Source of the DNA: an uncultured Nostocoides sp. | Lineage (GTDB): Bacteria > Actinomycetota > Actinomycetes > Actinomycetales > Dermatophilaceae | Length of the DNA: 64,000 nt | Reading direction: 5' to 3' | NCBI GenBank assembly: GCA_937873315.1 | Contig: CALMQX010000026.1 | Coordinates: 51,371 to 115,370, forward strand | Shown: positions 1-8,914 of the stretch, piece by piece | How the letters are laid out: the number at the start of each line of letters is the position of its first letter | How positions within the stretch are numbered: position 1 is the first letter of the stretch | The notes under the pieces: generated by a model | What the model was told of the DNA's origin: nothing | What the model saw: the letters and a program-made list of their open reading frames with translations, nothing else | Database searches by the model: none | Made by a program: the position numbers and the translations under genes

Positions 1-644
1 CTCGGCGCCGAGGCCGCCATGAGCAAGTGATCCTCCGCAAGCAGGACCACGTGTGCCCCGCCTTCCTCGGGCATCCCCTCGTAGCTCGCAAAAGCCTCAG
101 GGTCATCGACCACGGGGTCCCAGCCGATGATCGTGCCATTCGGGAGCGCGGTCACCGCGGACTTCAAGTGCAGGGCGCGCTCGACCGGGACGGCCTGCAC
201 CCGCCAGCCGTGGGGACTCAGCAGATCGGCCAATGCCGCGATGCCCGCACCATTGGTGCGGCCACCCAGGCCGACGTATGCCGTCCGTCCGACCTTGAGC
301 ACATCGCCGCCGTCGAGCGTGCCTTCCCCGCTCACCCGAGCCACCTGCAAACCGAGGTCCCGCACCACGGGCTCGACCCCGACAACTTCCGGTTTGCGTT
401 CTGCCGCACCGGGATTGGTCAGGACGGCCAGGTCATCGAAGATCACCACGGCATCCTCGATGAACACCGAATCGGGGCAGTCCTGGGCGGCCGGCACCTC
501 AACGGTGCTCCAGCCTGCTGCCCTCAGGGCATCGGCATACGCCCCCCATTGGACCTTCGCGAGGTCGACATCCACCGGCACCCGGTCGACGTGAGTGACC
601 AGGCCTTCTGCGAGCCGATCGCTAGGACGGCGAAGAAGTGCCAC
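1..644 (-). CDS. ddaH: Dimethylargininase (DDAH), 3' part missing
   Basis: Hydrolyses N-omega-methylated arginines to citrulline plus methylamines (family knowledge). Read leftward from a GTG at 642-644, the frame begins MALLRRPSDRLAEGLVTH, the usual DDAH N-terminus. It continues with CPDSVFIEDAVVIF, NPGAAERKPEV, GTLDGGDVLKVG, the RTNGAG block and LHLKSAVTALPNG, which carries the conserved catalytic-site histidine. 214 codons are present and no stop occurs before base 1, so the C-terminal part with the catalytic cysteine lies outside the window. It is divergent from the permease that starts at 746, with about 100 bp between them, which suggests shared control of methylarginine or cationic amino-acid use. 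Arginine deiminase is the only serious alternative; the motif spacing favours DDAH. Confidence 0.88.
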   Translation of the reverse strand, partial: MALLRRPSDRLAEGLVTHVDRVPVDVDLAKVQWGAYADALRAAGWSTVEVPAAQDCPDSVFIEDAVVIFDDLAVLTNPGAAERKPEVVGVEPVVRDLGLQVARVSGEGTLDGGDVLKVGRTAYVGLGGRTNGAGIAALADLLSPHGWRVQAVPVERALHLKSAVTALPNGTIIGWDPVVDDPEAFASYEGMPEEGGAHVVLLAEDHLLMAASAP

Positions 645-745
645 ATTCTGAGACCGGTTTCCGGAAATCTTCCTGCCCTCTCGCTTACTCAGCGGTAGTT
701 CAATACGTTGACCACCACCATAGGGTGACCAGGAGGTTAGTACAC

Positions 746-2248
746 GTGTCTGCCGCACCGCACGCGCCGCGTTCCTTGGGGGAACAGCTACGCCGTCGCA
801 AGCCGATCGTTTTCCGCCACGAGCACCATGAGGGACAGGAGCTCGCCCGCAACCTCAGCACGTTCCAGCTGACGATGTTCGGGGTCGGCGCAACCGTCGG
901 AACCGGGATCTTCTTCGTTCTCGGTGAGGCGGTGCCCAAGGCAGGACCTGCCGTCTTGGTTTCCTTCGTTATTGCCGCGTTCGCCGCCGGCCTGTCCGCG
1001 CTCTGTTATGCCGAGCTCGCGAGCGCCATTCCGGTCAGCGGATCGACCTACTCCTATGCCTATCACTCGATGGGTGAGCTGGTCGCCGTCATCATTGCCG
1101 GGTGCGTGCTCCTGGAGTACGGCGTGGCCGCTGGGGCGGTCGCGGTCGGCTGGAGTGGCTACTTCAACGAGCTCGTGCACTCGCTCTTCGGGGTCTCATT
1201 GCCCACGGCCTTGACCGTCTCGCCCATCCCGGGCACCGACGGTGAAGCGACCGGCGGGCTGATCAACCTGCCCGCGGTCATCCTCGTTCTGCTGTGCATG
1301 CTCCTGCTCATGCGGGGCGCGTCAGAGTCGGCCAAGCTCAACGCCATCATGGTGCTGATCAAGCTCGGCGTCCTGACCCTTTTCGCCATCATCGGATTCA
1401 CTGCCTTCAACGCTGACCACTTCTCCAACTTCTTCGGTTCGGGCTTCGCCGGCGTCAGCGCGGCCGCAGGCACGATCTTCTTCTCTTTCATCGGACTCGA
1501 CGCCGTCGCCACTGCCGGCGAAGAGGTCAAGAACCCACAAAAGGCCCTCCCCCGAGCCATCATCGGCGCCCTGGTGATCGTCTCCCTGGTGTATATCGCG
1601 GTCGCGGCCGCCGGGATCGCCGCCAAGCCCGTGGACTTCTTCTCCACTCCCGAAGCAGCTGAAGCGGGTCTGGCCCAGATCCTCAAGGACATCACGGGTA
1701 CCGAGGTATGGAGCACCATCCTGGCTGCCGGAGCGGTCATCTCGATCTTCTCGGTCACCCTGGTCACTCTGTACGGCCAGACCCGGATCCTCTTTGCGAT
1801 CGGGCGCGATGGCCTGATCCCCAAGCGATTCCTCGAGGTCAACCCCAAGACCATGACCCCGACCTTCAACACCATCGTGGTGTCAGTCATCGTGGCCCTC
1901 ATCGGCGGTTTCGTTCCCGCTGACTACCTCTGGGACACGGTCTCCATCGGCACCCTGATGGCCTTTTCCGTGGTGGCCATCGGCATCATCATCATGCGAC
2001 GCACCCACCCCGACCTTGAGCGCCCGTTCAAGATCCCGGGGTACCCGGTCACGCCCATCCTCACCGTGCTGGTCTGCGGCTACATCATGTGGGGCCTGGC
2101 CGGAATCACCTGGGTCATCTTCTTCACCTGGATCGCGATTGTGCTGGCGTTCTACTTCTTCTATGGCCGGCATAAGGCCACCTTGAACACCTATGTCGAC
2201 CTCGAAGAGATCGCTGAACCCCGCGGTGACGAGGAGAAGACCAAGTGA
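746..2248 (+). CDS. APC-superfamily amino-acid permease
   Basis: A 500-residue integral membrane transporter of the APC family, cationic amino-acid transporter type, which imports amino acids by proton symport or exchange. The block ELARNLSTFQLTMFGVGATV followed by GTGIFFVLGEAV is the conserved TM1 substrate-binding segment. At least twelve hydrophobic helices follow, and the tail is acidic and charged. The GTG at 746 is chosen because AGGAGG at 731-736 sits nine bases upstream; an ATG further upstream at 638 would run into the dimethylargininase start. The stop overlaps the GTG of the next gene (GTGA at 2245-2248), so the two are translationally coupled. Substrate is not determined; arginine-like compounds are plausible from the divergent dimethylargininase. 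Confidence 0.9.
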   Translation: MSAAPHAPRSLGEQLRRRKPIVFRHEHHEGQELARNLSTFQLTMFGVGATVGTGIFFVLGEAVPKAGPAVLVSFVIAAFAAGLSALCYAELASAIPVSGSTYSYAYHSMGELVAVIIAGCVLLEYGVAAGAVAVGWSGYFNELVHSLFGVSLPTALTVSPIPGTDGEATGGLINLPAVILVLLCMLLLMRGASESAKLNAIMVLIKLGVLTLFAIIGFTAFNADHFSNFFGSGFAGVSAAAGTIFFSFIGLDAVATAGEEVKNPQKALPRAIIGALVIVSLVYIAVAAAGIAAKPVDFFSTPEAAEAGLAQILKDITGTEVWSTILAAGAVISIFSVTLVTLYGQTRILFAIGRDGLIPKRFLEVNPKTMTPTFNTIVVSVIVALIGGFVPADYLWDTVSIGTLMAFSVVAIGIIIMRRTHPDLERPFKIPGYPVTPILTVLVCGYIMWGLAGITWVIFFTWIAIVLAFYFFYGRHKATLNTYVDLEEIAEPRGDEEKTK

Positions 2249-3129
2249 CCATCCTCGTCGGGTACAGCCCGCACAAGGATGACGTCGGTGTTCTCGAGCT
2301 GGGGGCCCAGTTGGCGCGATCCGCAGGCGAGAGTCTGCACGCCGTCACCGTCGTTCCCGAAGGCTGGGCTACTCCTGTCGCCGGCGACACCGACCGGGAC
2401 TTTAAGGACTGGGCCGCCGAGGAAGGCGAGGCCAGCGCCGCCGAGGCGTTGGCGCACCTGGCCGAGATTCCGGACGTGGAGAGTTCAGCGAGCTGGGTCA
2501 GCGGCCGTTCGGTCCCTCAGGCACTCCTCGCCGTGGCCGCCAGCCAGCAGGCAGACCTCCTCGTGGTGGGTTCGGGCGAGAATGGCCCTCGTGGCGTAGT
2601 CACCGTCACCTCAAAGACCGACCGCCTGCTGCACTCCTCGGACGTGCCGATCGCGATCGCTCCTCGGGGATATCACGCTGGCTCAGCCATGCGGGTACGC
2701 CGGGTCACCGTCGGATTCCGTGATGACGACGCCACCTGGACCTTGTTGGATCGGGTGGCAGGGATCTGCCGAGACACCCAGTCGGTGCTTCGGGTGGCGA
2801 CTTTTGCCATCAGACGGCGGGCCATGGTGACCTCAGCGATGCGGGGCGCCGAGGATCTGGTCTTCGAGCAGTGGCGCACCCAGGCCAGGGCCGCACAGTC
2901 GGAGGCTGACGAACATCTGCGTTCCATCGGGTTCGGCGACAACGACCTCGAGCTGGTCGTTGCCGAAGGACGGTCCTTTGGCGGTGCGATGGACGGCCTG
3001 GAGTGGGACAAGGGAGATGTGCTCGTCGTGGGCTCGTCCTCGACGCACCCGCTCGCCCACGTCTTCCTTGGGTCCAGCGCGGCCAAGATCCTGCGGAACT
3101 CGACAGTTCCGGTGGTCGTCGTCCCCTAG
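2245..3129 (+). CDS. Universal stress protein, tandem UspA domains
   Basis: A 294-residue cytoplasmic protein with two UspA (Rossmann-like, ATP-binding) domains, about residues 1-140 and 150-294. Each ends in the family's nucleotide-binding pattern: the first has VVGSGENGPRGVVTVTSKTD, the second VVGSSSTHPLAHVFLGSSAA followed by KILRNSTVPVVVVP. It overlaps the permease by four bases. Transporter-Usp pairs are common in actinobacteria, where the Usp protein is thought to tune the transporter under stress; that role is inferred here. It is convergent with the E1-like gene that ends at 3164. Confidence 0.9.
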   Translation: MTILVGYSPHKDDVGVLELGAQLARSAGESLHAVTVVPEGWATPVAGDTDRDFKDWAAEEGEASAAEALAHLAEIPDVESSASWVSGRSVPQALLAVAASQQADLLVVGSGENGPRGVVTVTSKTDRLLHSSDVPIAIAPRGYHAGSAMRVRRVTVGFRDDDATWTLLDRVAGICRDTQSVLRVATFAIRRRAMVTSAMRGAEDLVFEQWRTQARAAQSEADEHLRSIGFGDNDLELVVAEGRSFGGAMDGLEWDKGDVLVVGSSSTHPLAHVFLGSSAAKILRNSTVPVVVVP

Positions 3130-3163
3130 GCCCGCACCCTGGCAACGCCGCTGCTGCCAGCCC

Positions 3164-5521
3164 TCAATGAGCCATGGACAGCGCGGCGAGCGCGGCATTC
3201 ACGATCGCCCCAGAAGTGAGGTCATGGATCTCATAGAGGTCCTCCACCGTTCCTGACTGGCCGAAATCGTCGACCCCGAGCGAGACACACGGGACCCCGA
3301 GCGCTGATCCGAGCCAAGCCAGCGCATGGGACGAGGCATCGTGTGCCGTGACCACCGGTGCCCGTCCATCGAAGGCAGCGCGGAATTCCCCTGGAAGTGA
3401 CGGAGTCGAGGCCGTGCGAATGGCTTGACGGAGCCCTCCTTGCCAGGCTCGGTACAGCCGATCCGCCGAGGTCAGGTCAACGACGTGGGCACCCACGCCC
3501 TCGCCCTCTAGTTCCTCGGCGGCCTCAAGTAGCTCGGGGAGGATGGCGCCGCAACCCACCAGTTGAACGGTGGGCGCATCCTTGGGCGCGGCAGCCTCCC
3601 TGAGCCGGTAGGCGCCGGCCAGCACGCAGCGTTTCAGCACACTATCCCCAAGCCGTGCCCGTGCGGCCTCGAAAGGACCCTGATCCAGAGGCCTCGTCGA
3701 GAGCCGGAAGTACGTCGAACCTGGGTCGGTCGTCGGGTCCGACATGGTTGCCAGCGCGTCGCAGAGCAGCCAGTCGACAGCCGTGGCGTATGCCGGCTCC
3801 AACAGCGTCGTATTCGGTAGTTCGAGCCCGACCGAAGCAGTGATCGTGGACTGATGCGCGCCACCTTCGGGCGCCAAGGTCACTCCAGAAGGCGTTCCGG
3901 CCACCACGAATCGTGAGCCGGAGTAGGCGGCATAGACGAAGGCATCTAAACCCCTTAAGACGAAGGGGTCGTAGAGCGTCCCCACCGGGAGCAGAGACTC
4001 CCCCGAATGTTCCCCCGCGAGTCCAAGCATGCCGAGCAACAAGAAGAGGTTCATCTCCGAGATACCAAGTTCGAGATGCTGACCTGCAGGACTCTCCGCC
4101 CACTGGAGCAAGGGATCCGCACTCCACATGTGCTTGTCCACAGGCGAGAAGACCCCGGTTCGATTGATGAATCCGGCGAGATTCGTCGACGTGGCCACAT
4201 CAGGGGCAGTGGTGACCAGCCGGGAACCGACTCCGTCCACCCGACTCAACGCGACCAGGGTCCGGCCGAAGGCATCCTGCGTCGAGATCGGCCGCGACGT
4301 CGCAATCCCTGTTTCGGGAGGCACCAACACGCTCGTTCGCTTCCGGAGTGCATCTCGCCGGAGTCGCTCGGCTCGCTGACCCACCCAGCGGCCAGCAAGG
4401 GATTGGGGATCGAGGCGGTTCCACTCGTCTGGCGCGGTGAGCCCCTGTTTCTCTCGGAGGTGGTCGATCTGCTCCTTTGACAGCAGGCTGGAGTGGTTGC
4501 GGGCGCTGCCCGCGGTCGGCAAGCCCCATCCTTTGACGGTGTACGCGAACACGACGCTGGGTCGGTCACTCACCGCGTCACACTCGGCATAGGCTCGCAA
4601 CATAGCCACGGGGTCGTGCCCCCCGAGGTCGGTGACCAACTCGGCCAAGGCGACGTCATCGAGACCGGCGCAGAGGTCTTGGACGGCTGCAGGTGCTCCC
4701 TCAAGGAACCTCTGCCGCACAGCCGCGCTCTCAAGCCCAAAGAGCGATTGGTACTTCTCGTTGGGCATGGCATCAATCCACGCCTCGAGTTCAGCGCCGC
4801 CAGGTTCGGCGAATGCCGCACGTAGCTGCGGCCCATACTTCACCTCAACGACGTGCCATCCGGCCGCTTCGAACTGAGCGCGCCACTGGTGAATGCGAAT
4901 TCCTGGTATCACCCGGTCTAGGGACTGCCGGTTCAGGTCGACGATCCACATCACGTTGCCAAGGCCATGGGTGATCGGATCAGCAATCGCCTCCCAAACA
5001 CTGCCCTCGTCCAGCTCGGCATCACCGAGAAGGGCAACGAAACGGCTACTGGGCCGCGGACCAAAGTGCGCGTCGACGTAGCGTCGAGTCACCGCGGCGA
5101 AGAGAGTGGCCGCAGGCCCAAGTCCCACCGAGCCCGTCGAGAAATCGACTCGATCGGGATCTTTGGTGCGCGACGGGTAGGACTGCAAACCACCGCGCGA
5201 CCGCAGCCGGGTGAGGTACGACTGGTCGAGTTCCCCAAGCAGGTACTCGATCGCGTGGAACACGGGCGCCGCGTGAGGCTTGACCGCGACCAAGTCCGAT
5301 CGTTCAAGGTGAGCGAACCACAGAGCGGTCATCGCGGTGACCAGGCTCGCGCTGCTGGCTTGGTGGCCGCCCACCTTCACCCCGTCTCCGGTGGCTCGGT
5401 CGCGGTTCGCAGCATCCACCATGCGGGTGGCGAGCCACAGCACCCGCTGTTCGATCTCTCGCAGGACGCTGGTGTCACAGGCAACCTCCCCTGTGTCTGC
5501 CATAGTGTCCAGGCTCATCAT
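3164..5521 (-). CDS. Homodimeric 2-oxoacid dehydrogenase E1 (MdeB/AceE-like)
   Basis: A thiamine-diphosphate E1 of the homodimeric AceE type, 785 residues against about 900 for AceE. GGHQASSASL near residue 51 matches the AceE GGH(I/Q)AS motif. The thiamine-diphosphate/Mg motif is GDAELDEG (166-173) with the distal asparagine in DLNRQSLDR (N197). A transketolase pyrimidine-binding domain and a C-terminal domain follow. The ATG at 5519-5521 overlaps the stop of the upstream PLP lyase (ATGATGA), so they form one operon. The order Lrp regulator, gamma-lyase, AceE-like E1 matches Pseudomonas mdeRAB, in which MdeB oxidises 2-oxobutyrate to propionyl-CoA. That substrate is inferred from context; pyruvate remains possible. 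No E2 or E3 gene is nearby, so lipoyl partners must come from elsewhere. Confidence 0.82.
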   Translation of the reverse strand: MMSLDTMADTGEVACDTSVLREIEQRVLWLATRMVDAANRDRATGDGVKVGGHQASSASLVTAMTALWFAHLERSDLVAVKPHAAPVFHAIEYLLGELDQSYLTRLRSRGGLQSYPSRTKDPDRVDFSTGSVGLGPAATLFAAVTRRYVDAHFGPRPSSRFVALLGDAELDEGSVWEAIADPITHGLGNVMWIVDLNRQSLDRVIPGIRIHQWRAQFEAAGWHVVEVKYGPQLRAAFAEPGGAELEAWIDAMPNEKYQSLFGLESAAVRQRFLEGAPAAVQDLCAGLDDVALAELVTDLGGHDPVAMLRAYAECDAVSDRPSVVFAYTVKGWGLPTAGSARNHSSLLSKEQIDHLREKQGLTAPDEWNRLDPQSLAGRWVGQRAERLRRDALRKRTSVLVPPETGIATSRPISTQDAFGRTLVALSRVDGVGSRLVTTAPDVATSTNLAGFINRTGVFSPVDKHMWSADPLLQWAESPAGQHLELGISEMNLFLLLGMLGLAGEHSGESLLPVGTLYDPFVLRGLDAFVYAAYSGSRFVVAGTPSGVTLAPEGGAHQSTITASVGLELPNTTLLEPAYATAVDWLLCDALATMSDPTTDPGSTYFRLSTRPLDQGPFEAARARLGDSVLKRCVLAGAYRLREAAAPKDAPTVQLVGCGAILPELLEAAEELEGEGVGAHVVDLTSADRLYRAWQGGLRQAIRTASTPSLPGEFRAAFDGRAPVVTAHDASSHALAWLGSALGVPCVSLGVDDFGQSGTVEDLYEIHDLTSGAIVNAALAALSMAH

Positions 5522-6750
5522 GAGGTCGCTCCGCCGACCGTTGACAGCGCCAGGTTGGCCGAACGGAGATGCGCCAATGCCGCACTGAAGTCGGCCAGCA
5601 GGTCCCTCCCAGTTTCCAGTCCAACGGAAACCCGAATCAGGCCCGCGTGCGGCCGAGCCTCCGGAGGCACGGGCCGATGTGTCAACGACGCAGGGTGCTG
5701 GACGAGGGTGTCAATCCCGCCAAGCGAGACAGCGTGCGTGGCGAGGCGCAACCGCGACACGACCTGTTCGGCGGCGGCAAAGCCTCCGCCCAGTTCGAAG
5801 GACAGCAAACTGCCGGGTCCTCGCAGTTGCTTCCCGCCCACCCCCTGCAAGCTCATCGCCGGGTGGTGGACAGCGAGAACCTCCGGCTGACCCCGGAGAA
5901 ACTCAGCAAGCAGCACGGCAGTCTCTTGCTGCGCCCTGACGCGGACCGGCAGGGTCGGGAGGCCGCGATGGAGCAAGTAAGCAGCCAACGGATGCAGGAT
6001 GCCCCCGGTGATGGCCCGAACCCGACGAATCCCTCGAGCGCGTTCCTCGGCACACACGATCACTCCACCGACCGCGTCTCCATGTCCCCCAATGGATTTC
6101 GTCGCGCTGTGCAAGACATATGCAGCGCCATGATCGATGGGGTTCTGGAGAATGGGAGTGGCCACCGTGTTGTCGACAACAACCGGGATTGACCCGGCTG
6201 CACGGACCACGGCGGCAATGTCCACTTCGTCGAGGGTGGGGTTGGCGGGCGTTTCTAGGACCACCAGGCCCGTGTCATCTCGCATGACCTCAGCGACTTC
6301 GTGCGGCGCGCAATACGTCACCGTGTGGCCGAAGAGTCCACTGCTGAGAAGGTGGTCAGTGCCCCCGTAGAGTGGTCGGATAGCGACGACGTGGAGTGCG
6401 CCACCACACTCCTGCTGACGAGCCAGGAGCAGCGCCGTGAGCGCGGCCATACCGCTGGCGAAGGCGACTGACGCCTCGGCATGCTCCAACTCGGCCAATG
6501 CCTCCTCAAACCTGGCCACCGTCGGGTTCCACAGTCGCGCGTAGACCATCCCCCCCGGCGTTGGGTGACCTCCAAGAGCCATCGCCTCGTATGAGTCGCC
6601 ACCCACGTCGATCCCGGGCAGCGGGTTCGTTGTGGACAGGTCGATGGGCAAGGCATGGACCCCGAGATCGTTGAGATCTCCGCGGCCCGCGTGGACAGCA
6701 GTGGACTCCAGGCCCAGGGGGTATTCGTCTAAACCTTGAGAATCACTCAT
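5518..6750 (-). CDS. Cys/Met-metabolism PLP lyase (methionine gamma-lyase or cystathionine gamma-synthase/lyase type)
   Basis: A 410-residue fold-type I PLP enzyme of the Cys/Met metabolism family. The Schiff-base lysine is K218 in SATKSIGGHGD, and D193 in VVDNT should bind the pyridine nitrogen. YARLWNPTVARFEEALAELE and the PLYGGT loop are family hallmarks. Operon position with an AceE-like E1 and a divergent Lrp regulator argues for methionine gamma-lyase (methionine to methanethiol, ammonia and 2-oxobutyrate). However, the cysteine that characterises classical methionine gamma-lyases (YGCT) is replaced by glycine here (YGGT, G130), as in gamma-synthases. The exact reaction is therefore unsettled; a 2-oxobutyrate-forming lyase is the best contextual guess. 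Confidence 0.8.
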   Translation of the reverse strand: MSDSQGLDEYPLGLESTAVHAGRGDLNDLGVHALPIDLSTTNPLPGIDVGGDSYEAMALGGHPTPGGMVYARLWNPTVARFEEALAELEHAEASVAFASGMAALTALLLARQQECGGALHVVAIRPLYGGTDHLLSSGLFGHTVTYCAPHEVAEVMRDDTGLVVLETPANPTLDEVDIAAVVRAAGSIPVVVDNTVATPILQNPIDHGAAYVLHSATKSIGGHGDAVGGVIVCAEERARGIRRVRAITGGILHPLAAYLLHRGLPTLPVRVRAQQETAVLLAEFLRGQPEVLAVHHPAMSLQGVGGKQLRGPGSLLSFELGGGFAAAEQVVSRLRLATHAVSLGGIDTLVQHPASLTHRPVPPEARPHAGLIRVSVGLETGRDLLADFSAALAHLRSANLALSTVGGATS

Positions 6751-6833
6751 GCCTGGATTCTCGTGAATCCTGCGTAGTCTCAGAACACTTTTTGTGGAAG
6801 TCTCGCCTCATATGGCTTGATTGCCGTGGAATC
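6740..6833. promoter_or_regulatory. Candidate Lrp-type operator, GAATC repeats
   Basis: The divergent interval between the PLP lyase (start 6750) and the Lrp regulator (start 6862) holds a perfect inverted repeat GGATTC-TCGT-GAATCC at 6755-6770. The same half-site GAATC also occurs at 6740-6744 and 6829-6833. Lrp/AsnC proteins typically bind several degenerate sites in such intervals. The assignment to this regulator is inferred from position. Confidence 0.45.
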
Positions 6834-6861
6834 CCCAATATCGACGACGAGGAGTGGCTAC

Positions 6862-7395
6862 ATGCCGCACGATCCGCAACTGCCGCGCCCCCTGGATGAC
6901 ATCGACCACTCCATCCTGCTGGCGCTGGTGGACGAGGGCCGACTGACCAATTCCGCCTTGGCCGCCCGGGTGGGACTGGCCGAGTCGACCTGTGCTTACC
7001 GAGTGCGAGCCCTGCGGGACGCAGGTGTCATTCAGGGTTTCACGGTGCGGGTCGCCCCCGCTGGCGTCGGCCGGGCGTTACAAGCGGTGGTCAAGGTCCG
7101 GCTCGGCAGCCACGACGCCAGGAGAGTGGCCGAACTCTTCGACCGTCTATGCGCTGTCCCAGGCGTCCAGCAAGTCCTTCATGTGGCCGGCGCCGACGAC
7201 TTCCACCTGCACGTCGCGGTCGCCTCGGCCGAGGCTCTGCGTGATCTGGTTCTCCAGCACGTCACCATTCACCCCGTGGTGCGACAAACCGAGACTCAGC
7301 TCATCTTCGAGGCGCGGCCAGGTAGGGCCAGCCTCGCGCCGGCAACCTCGAGTCAGCCCGCGCTCACGCCTCCCACAACCGGTGGTAGGCGTTGA
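6862..7395 (+). CDS. Lrp/AsnC-family regulator (MdeR-like)
   Basis: A 177-residue transcription factor. The N-terminal winged HTH reads [20 protein letters not shown], then [20 protein letters not shown]; the C-terminal RAM effector domain includes [20 protein letters not shown] and the [11 protein letters not shown] strand. The ATG at 6862 is preferred over one at 6817 because GAGGAG lies eight bases upstream and the family start falls there. It is divergent from the PLP lyase/E1 operon and probably controls it in response to an amino acid, as MdeR does for methionine catabolism (inference). The last 32 bases overlap, in convergent orientation, the 3' end of the ACC deaminase gene. Confidence 0.88.
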   Translation: MPHDPQLPRPLDDIDHSILLALVDEGRLTNSALAARVGLAESTCAYRVRALRDAGVIQGFTVRVAPAGVGRALQAVVKVRLGSHDARRVAELFDRLCAVPGVQQVLHVAGADDFHLHVAVASAEALRDLVLQHVTIHPVVRQTETQLIFEARPGRASLAPATSSQPALTPPTTGGRR

Positions 7396-8386
7396 TCGCG
7401 GGCTGACCGCCCAGGTGGGCGTACAGCACATGGGAGTCCGCCGGGATCTCGCGGCTACTTACGAGGTCGATCAGGCCAGCGAGGGACTTCCCTTCATAAA
7501 CCGGGTCGGTGATCATCGCCTCGAGTTGTGCGCCCAGGCGCATGGCCTCCATGGTGGATTCCACGGGCAGGCCGTACAACTCGCCCGCCCAGCCCTCCAG
7601 CACGGTGATCTCGTCATCGCGCACCTCGCGGCCCAGCTCGATGAGTTCGGCTGTATGCCGCGCGATCCGCCCGACCTGGTCTCTCGTTTGTTCCAGGGTC
7701 GCCGAGGCATCAATCCCCAGAACGCGCCGGCGGACCCCAGTGAGATCCTCCAGCGCAGCGAAGCCCGCGATCATGCCCGCGTGCGTGGACCCGGTGACGG
7801 TGCAGACGATGATCGTGTCGAAAGTGACGCCGAGTGCTTTCTCCTGCTCGGCGACCTCGAAGGCCCAGTTTGCAAAGCCCAGTCCCCCGAGCCGGTGCTC
7901 GCTAGCTCCCGCCGGAATCGGGTACGGGGTGCCGCCGGCCTCCTCGACTTCCCGGAGAGCGTCCTTCCAGGAGTCCCGGATGCCGATATCGAAGCCGTGC
8001 GGGTCCAGACGCGAGTCGGCGCCCATCATCCGGGAAAGCAAGATGTTGCCGACCTTGTCGTTGACTGGGTCCTCCCAGGGCACCCACTTCTCCTGCACGA
8101 GTCGGCACTTCATCCCGAGGTGGGCAGCGACGGCCGCGACCTGGCGGGTGTGATTGGACTGATACCCGCCGATGGAGACCAGCGTGTCCGCTCCGCTGGC
8201 CTTGATGTCCGGGACGATGTACTCCAGTTTGCGGACCTTGTTGCCGCCGAAGGCCAACCCGCTGTTGACGTCTTCCCGCTTGGCCCACACTTGGGCACCG
8301 CCGAGGTGATCGGAGAGTCGCCGCAAGTGGTGGACCGGGCTCGGACCGAAAGTGAGTGGGTAGCGAGGGAAGTCAGCGAGGCGCAT
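7364..8386 (-). CDS. acdS: 1-Aminocyclopropane-1-carboxylate deaminase
   Basis: Splits ACC to 2-oxobutyrate and ammonia. The 340-residue PLP enzyme (tryptophan-synthase-beta fold) has its PLP lysine at K50 in [10 protein letters not shown] and the [17 protein letters not shown] block. The two residues used to tell ACC deaminase from D-cysteine desulfhydrase are present: glutamate in VYEGKS (E298) and leucine in YAHLGG (L325). The ATG at 8386 gives the family N-terminus [17 protein letters not shown]; a GTG at 8407 would add seven residues and has a weak GGAG upstream. Its product is the same 2-oxobutyrate expected from the neighbouring lyase, which ties it functionally to the E1-like enzyme. 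It may give plant-associated fitness by lowering ethylene precursor (known role of the family). Confidence 0.9.
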   Translation of the reverse strand: MRLADFPRYPLTFGPSPVHHLRRLSDHLGGAQVWAKREDVNSGLAFGGNKVRKLEYIVPDIKASGADTLVSIGGYQSNHTRQVAAVAAHLGMKCRLVQEKWVPWEDPVNDKVGNILLSRMMGADSRLDPHGFDIGIRDSWKDALREVEEAGGTPYPIPAGASEHRLGGLGFANWAFEVAEQEKALGVTFDTIIVCTVTGSTHAGMIAGFAALEDLTGVRRRVLGIDASATLEQTRDQVGRIARHTAELIELGREVRDDEITVLEGWAGELYGLPVESTMEAMRLGAQLEAMITDPVYEGKSLAGLIDLVSSREIPADSHVLYAHLGGQPAINAYHRLWEA

Positions 8387-8461
8387 GAGGAGGAGTATGG
8401 CGCTCACGTGGCTCCGGCGACAGTAGGGTCGGTGAGTGCGCCAGCGCGAGAGGATGGCCAG

Positions 8462-8914
8462 ATGGACAGCCGCCCCGACCTAGAGACCCTGGCACTCTTG
8501 CGTCGAGTGCGCGATCGGATCGACCGCGATTATGCCCGCCCACTCGATGTCGAGACCCTCGCCCGCGAGGTCCACCTGTCGGCCGGCCACCTCAGCCGGC
8601 AGTTCCGGATGGCCTACGGCGAGCCGCCGTATTCCTATCTGATGACCCGCCGGATCGAGCGCGCAATGACGTTGCTGCGCTCCAGCGACACTAGCGTGAC
8701 CGAGATCTGTTTCGCCGTGGGCTTTCAGTCGCTCGGCACCTTTAGCACGCGGTTCACCGAACTGGTCGGGGTTCCACCGAGTATCTACCGCACGCGTGGT
8801 GCACCGTTCCACGAGGGAATGCCAGCGTGCGTGGCCAGGCAGATCACTCGACCGGTCAGGAATCGAGAAGCACGAAGGCGGCCAGCGGACCTACCGTGGG
8901 TCGCATGGACCTGA
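8462..8914 (+). CDS. Small AraC-family transcriptional regulator
   Basis: A 150-residue protein that is essentially one AraC/XylS DNA-binding domain with two HTHs. The first is [20 protein letters not shown]; the second is [20 protein letters not shown] followed by [14 protein letters not shown]. No separate effector domain is present. The ATG at 8462 follows a GAGAGG about ten bases upstream. The end overlaps the VOC protein's start by ten bases, giving an AraC-VOC-DUF1801 unit. Such single-domain AraC genes paired with a glyoxalase-like gene recur in actinobacteria; the controlled target is probably this unit (inference). The last 35 or so residues after the HTH are basic and unassigned. 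Confidence 0.85.
   Translation: MDSRPDLETLALLRRVRDRIDRDYARPLDVETLAREVHLSAGHLSRQFRMAYGEPPYSYLMTRRIERAMTLLRSSDTSVTEICFAVGFQSLGTFSTRFTELVGVPPSIYRTRGAPFHEGMPACVARQITRPVRNREARRRPADLPWVAWT

Noticed and set aside
1..698. Two plus-strand open frames at the left edge
   Set aside because: They lie opposite an unmistakable dimethylargininase that lacks a stop only because the window ends.
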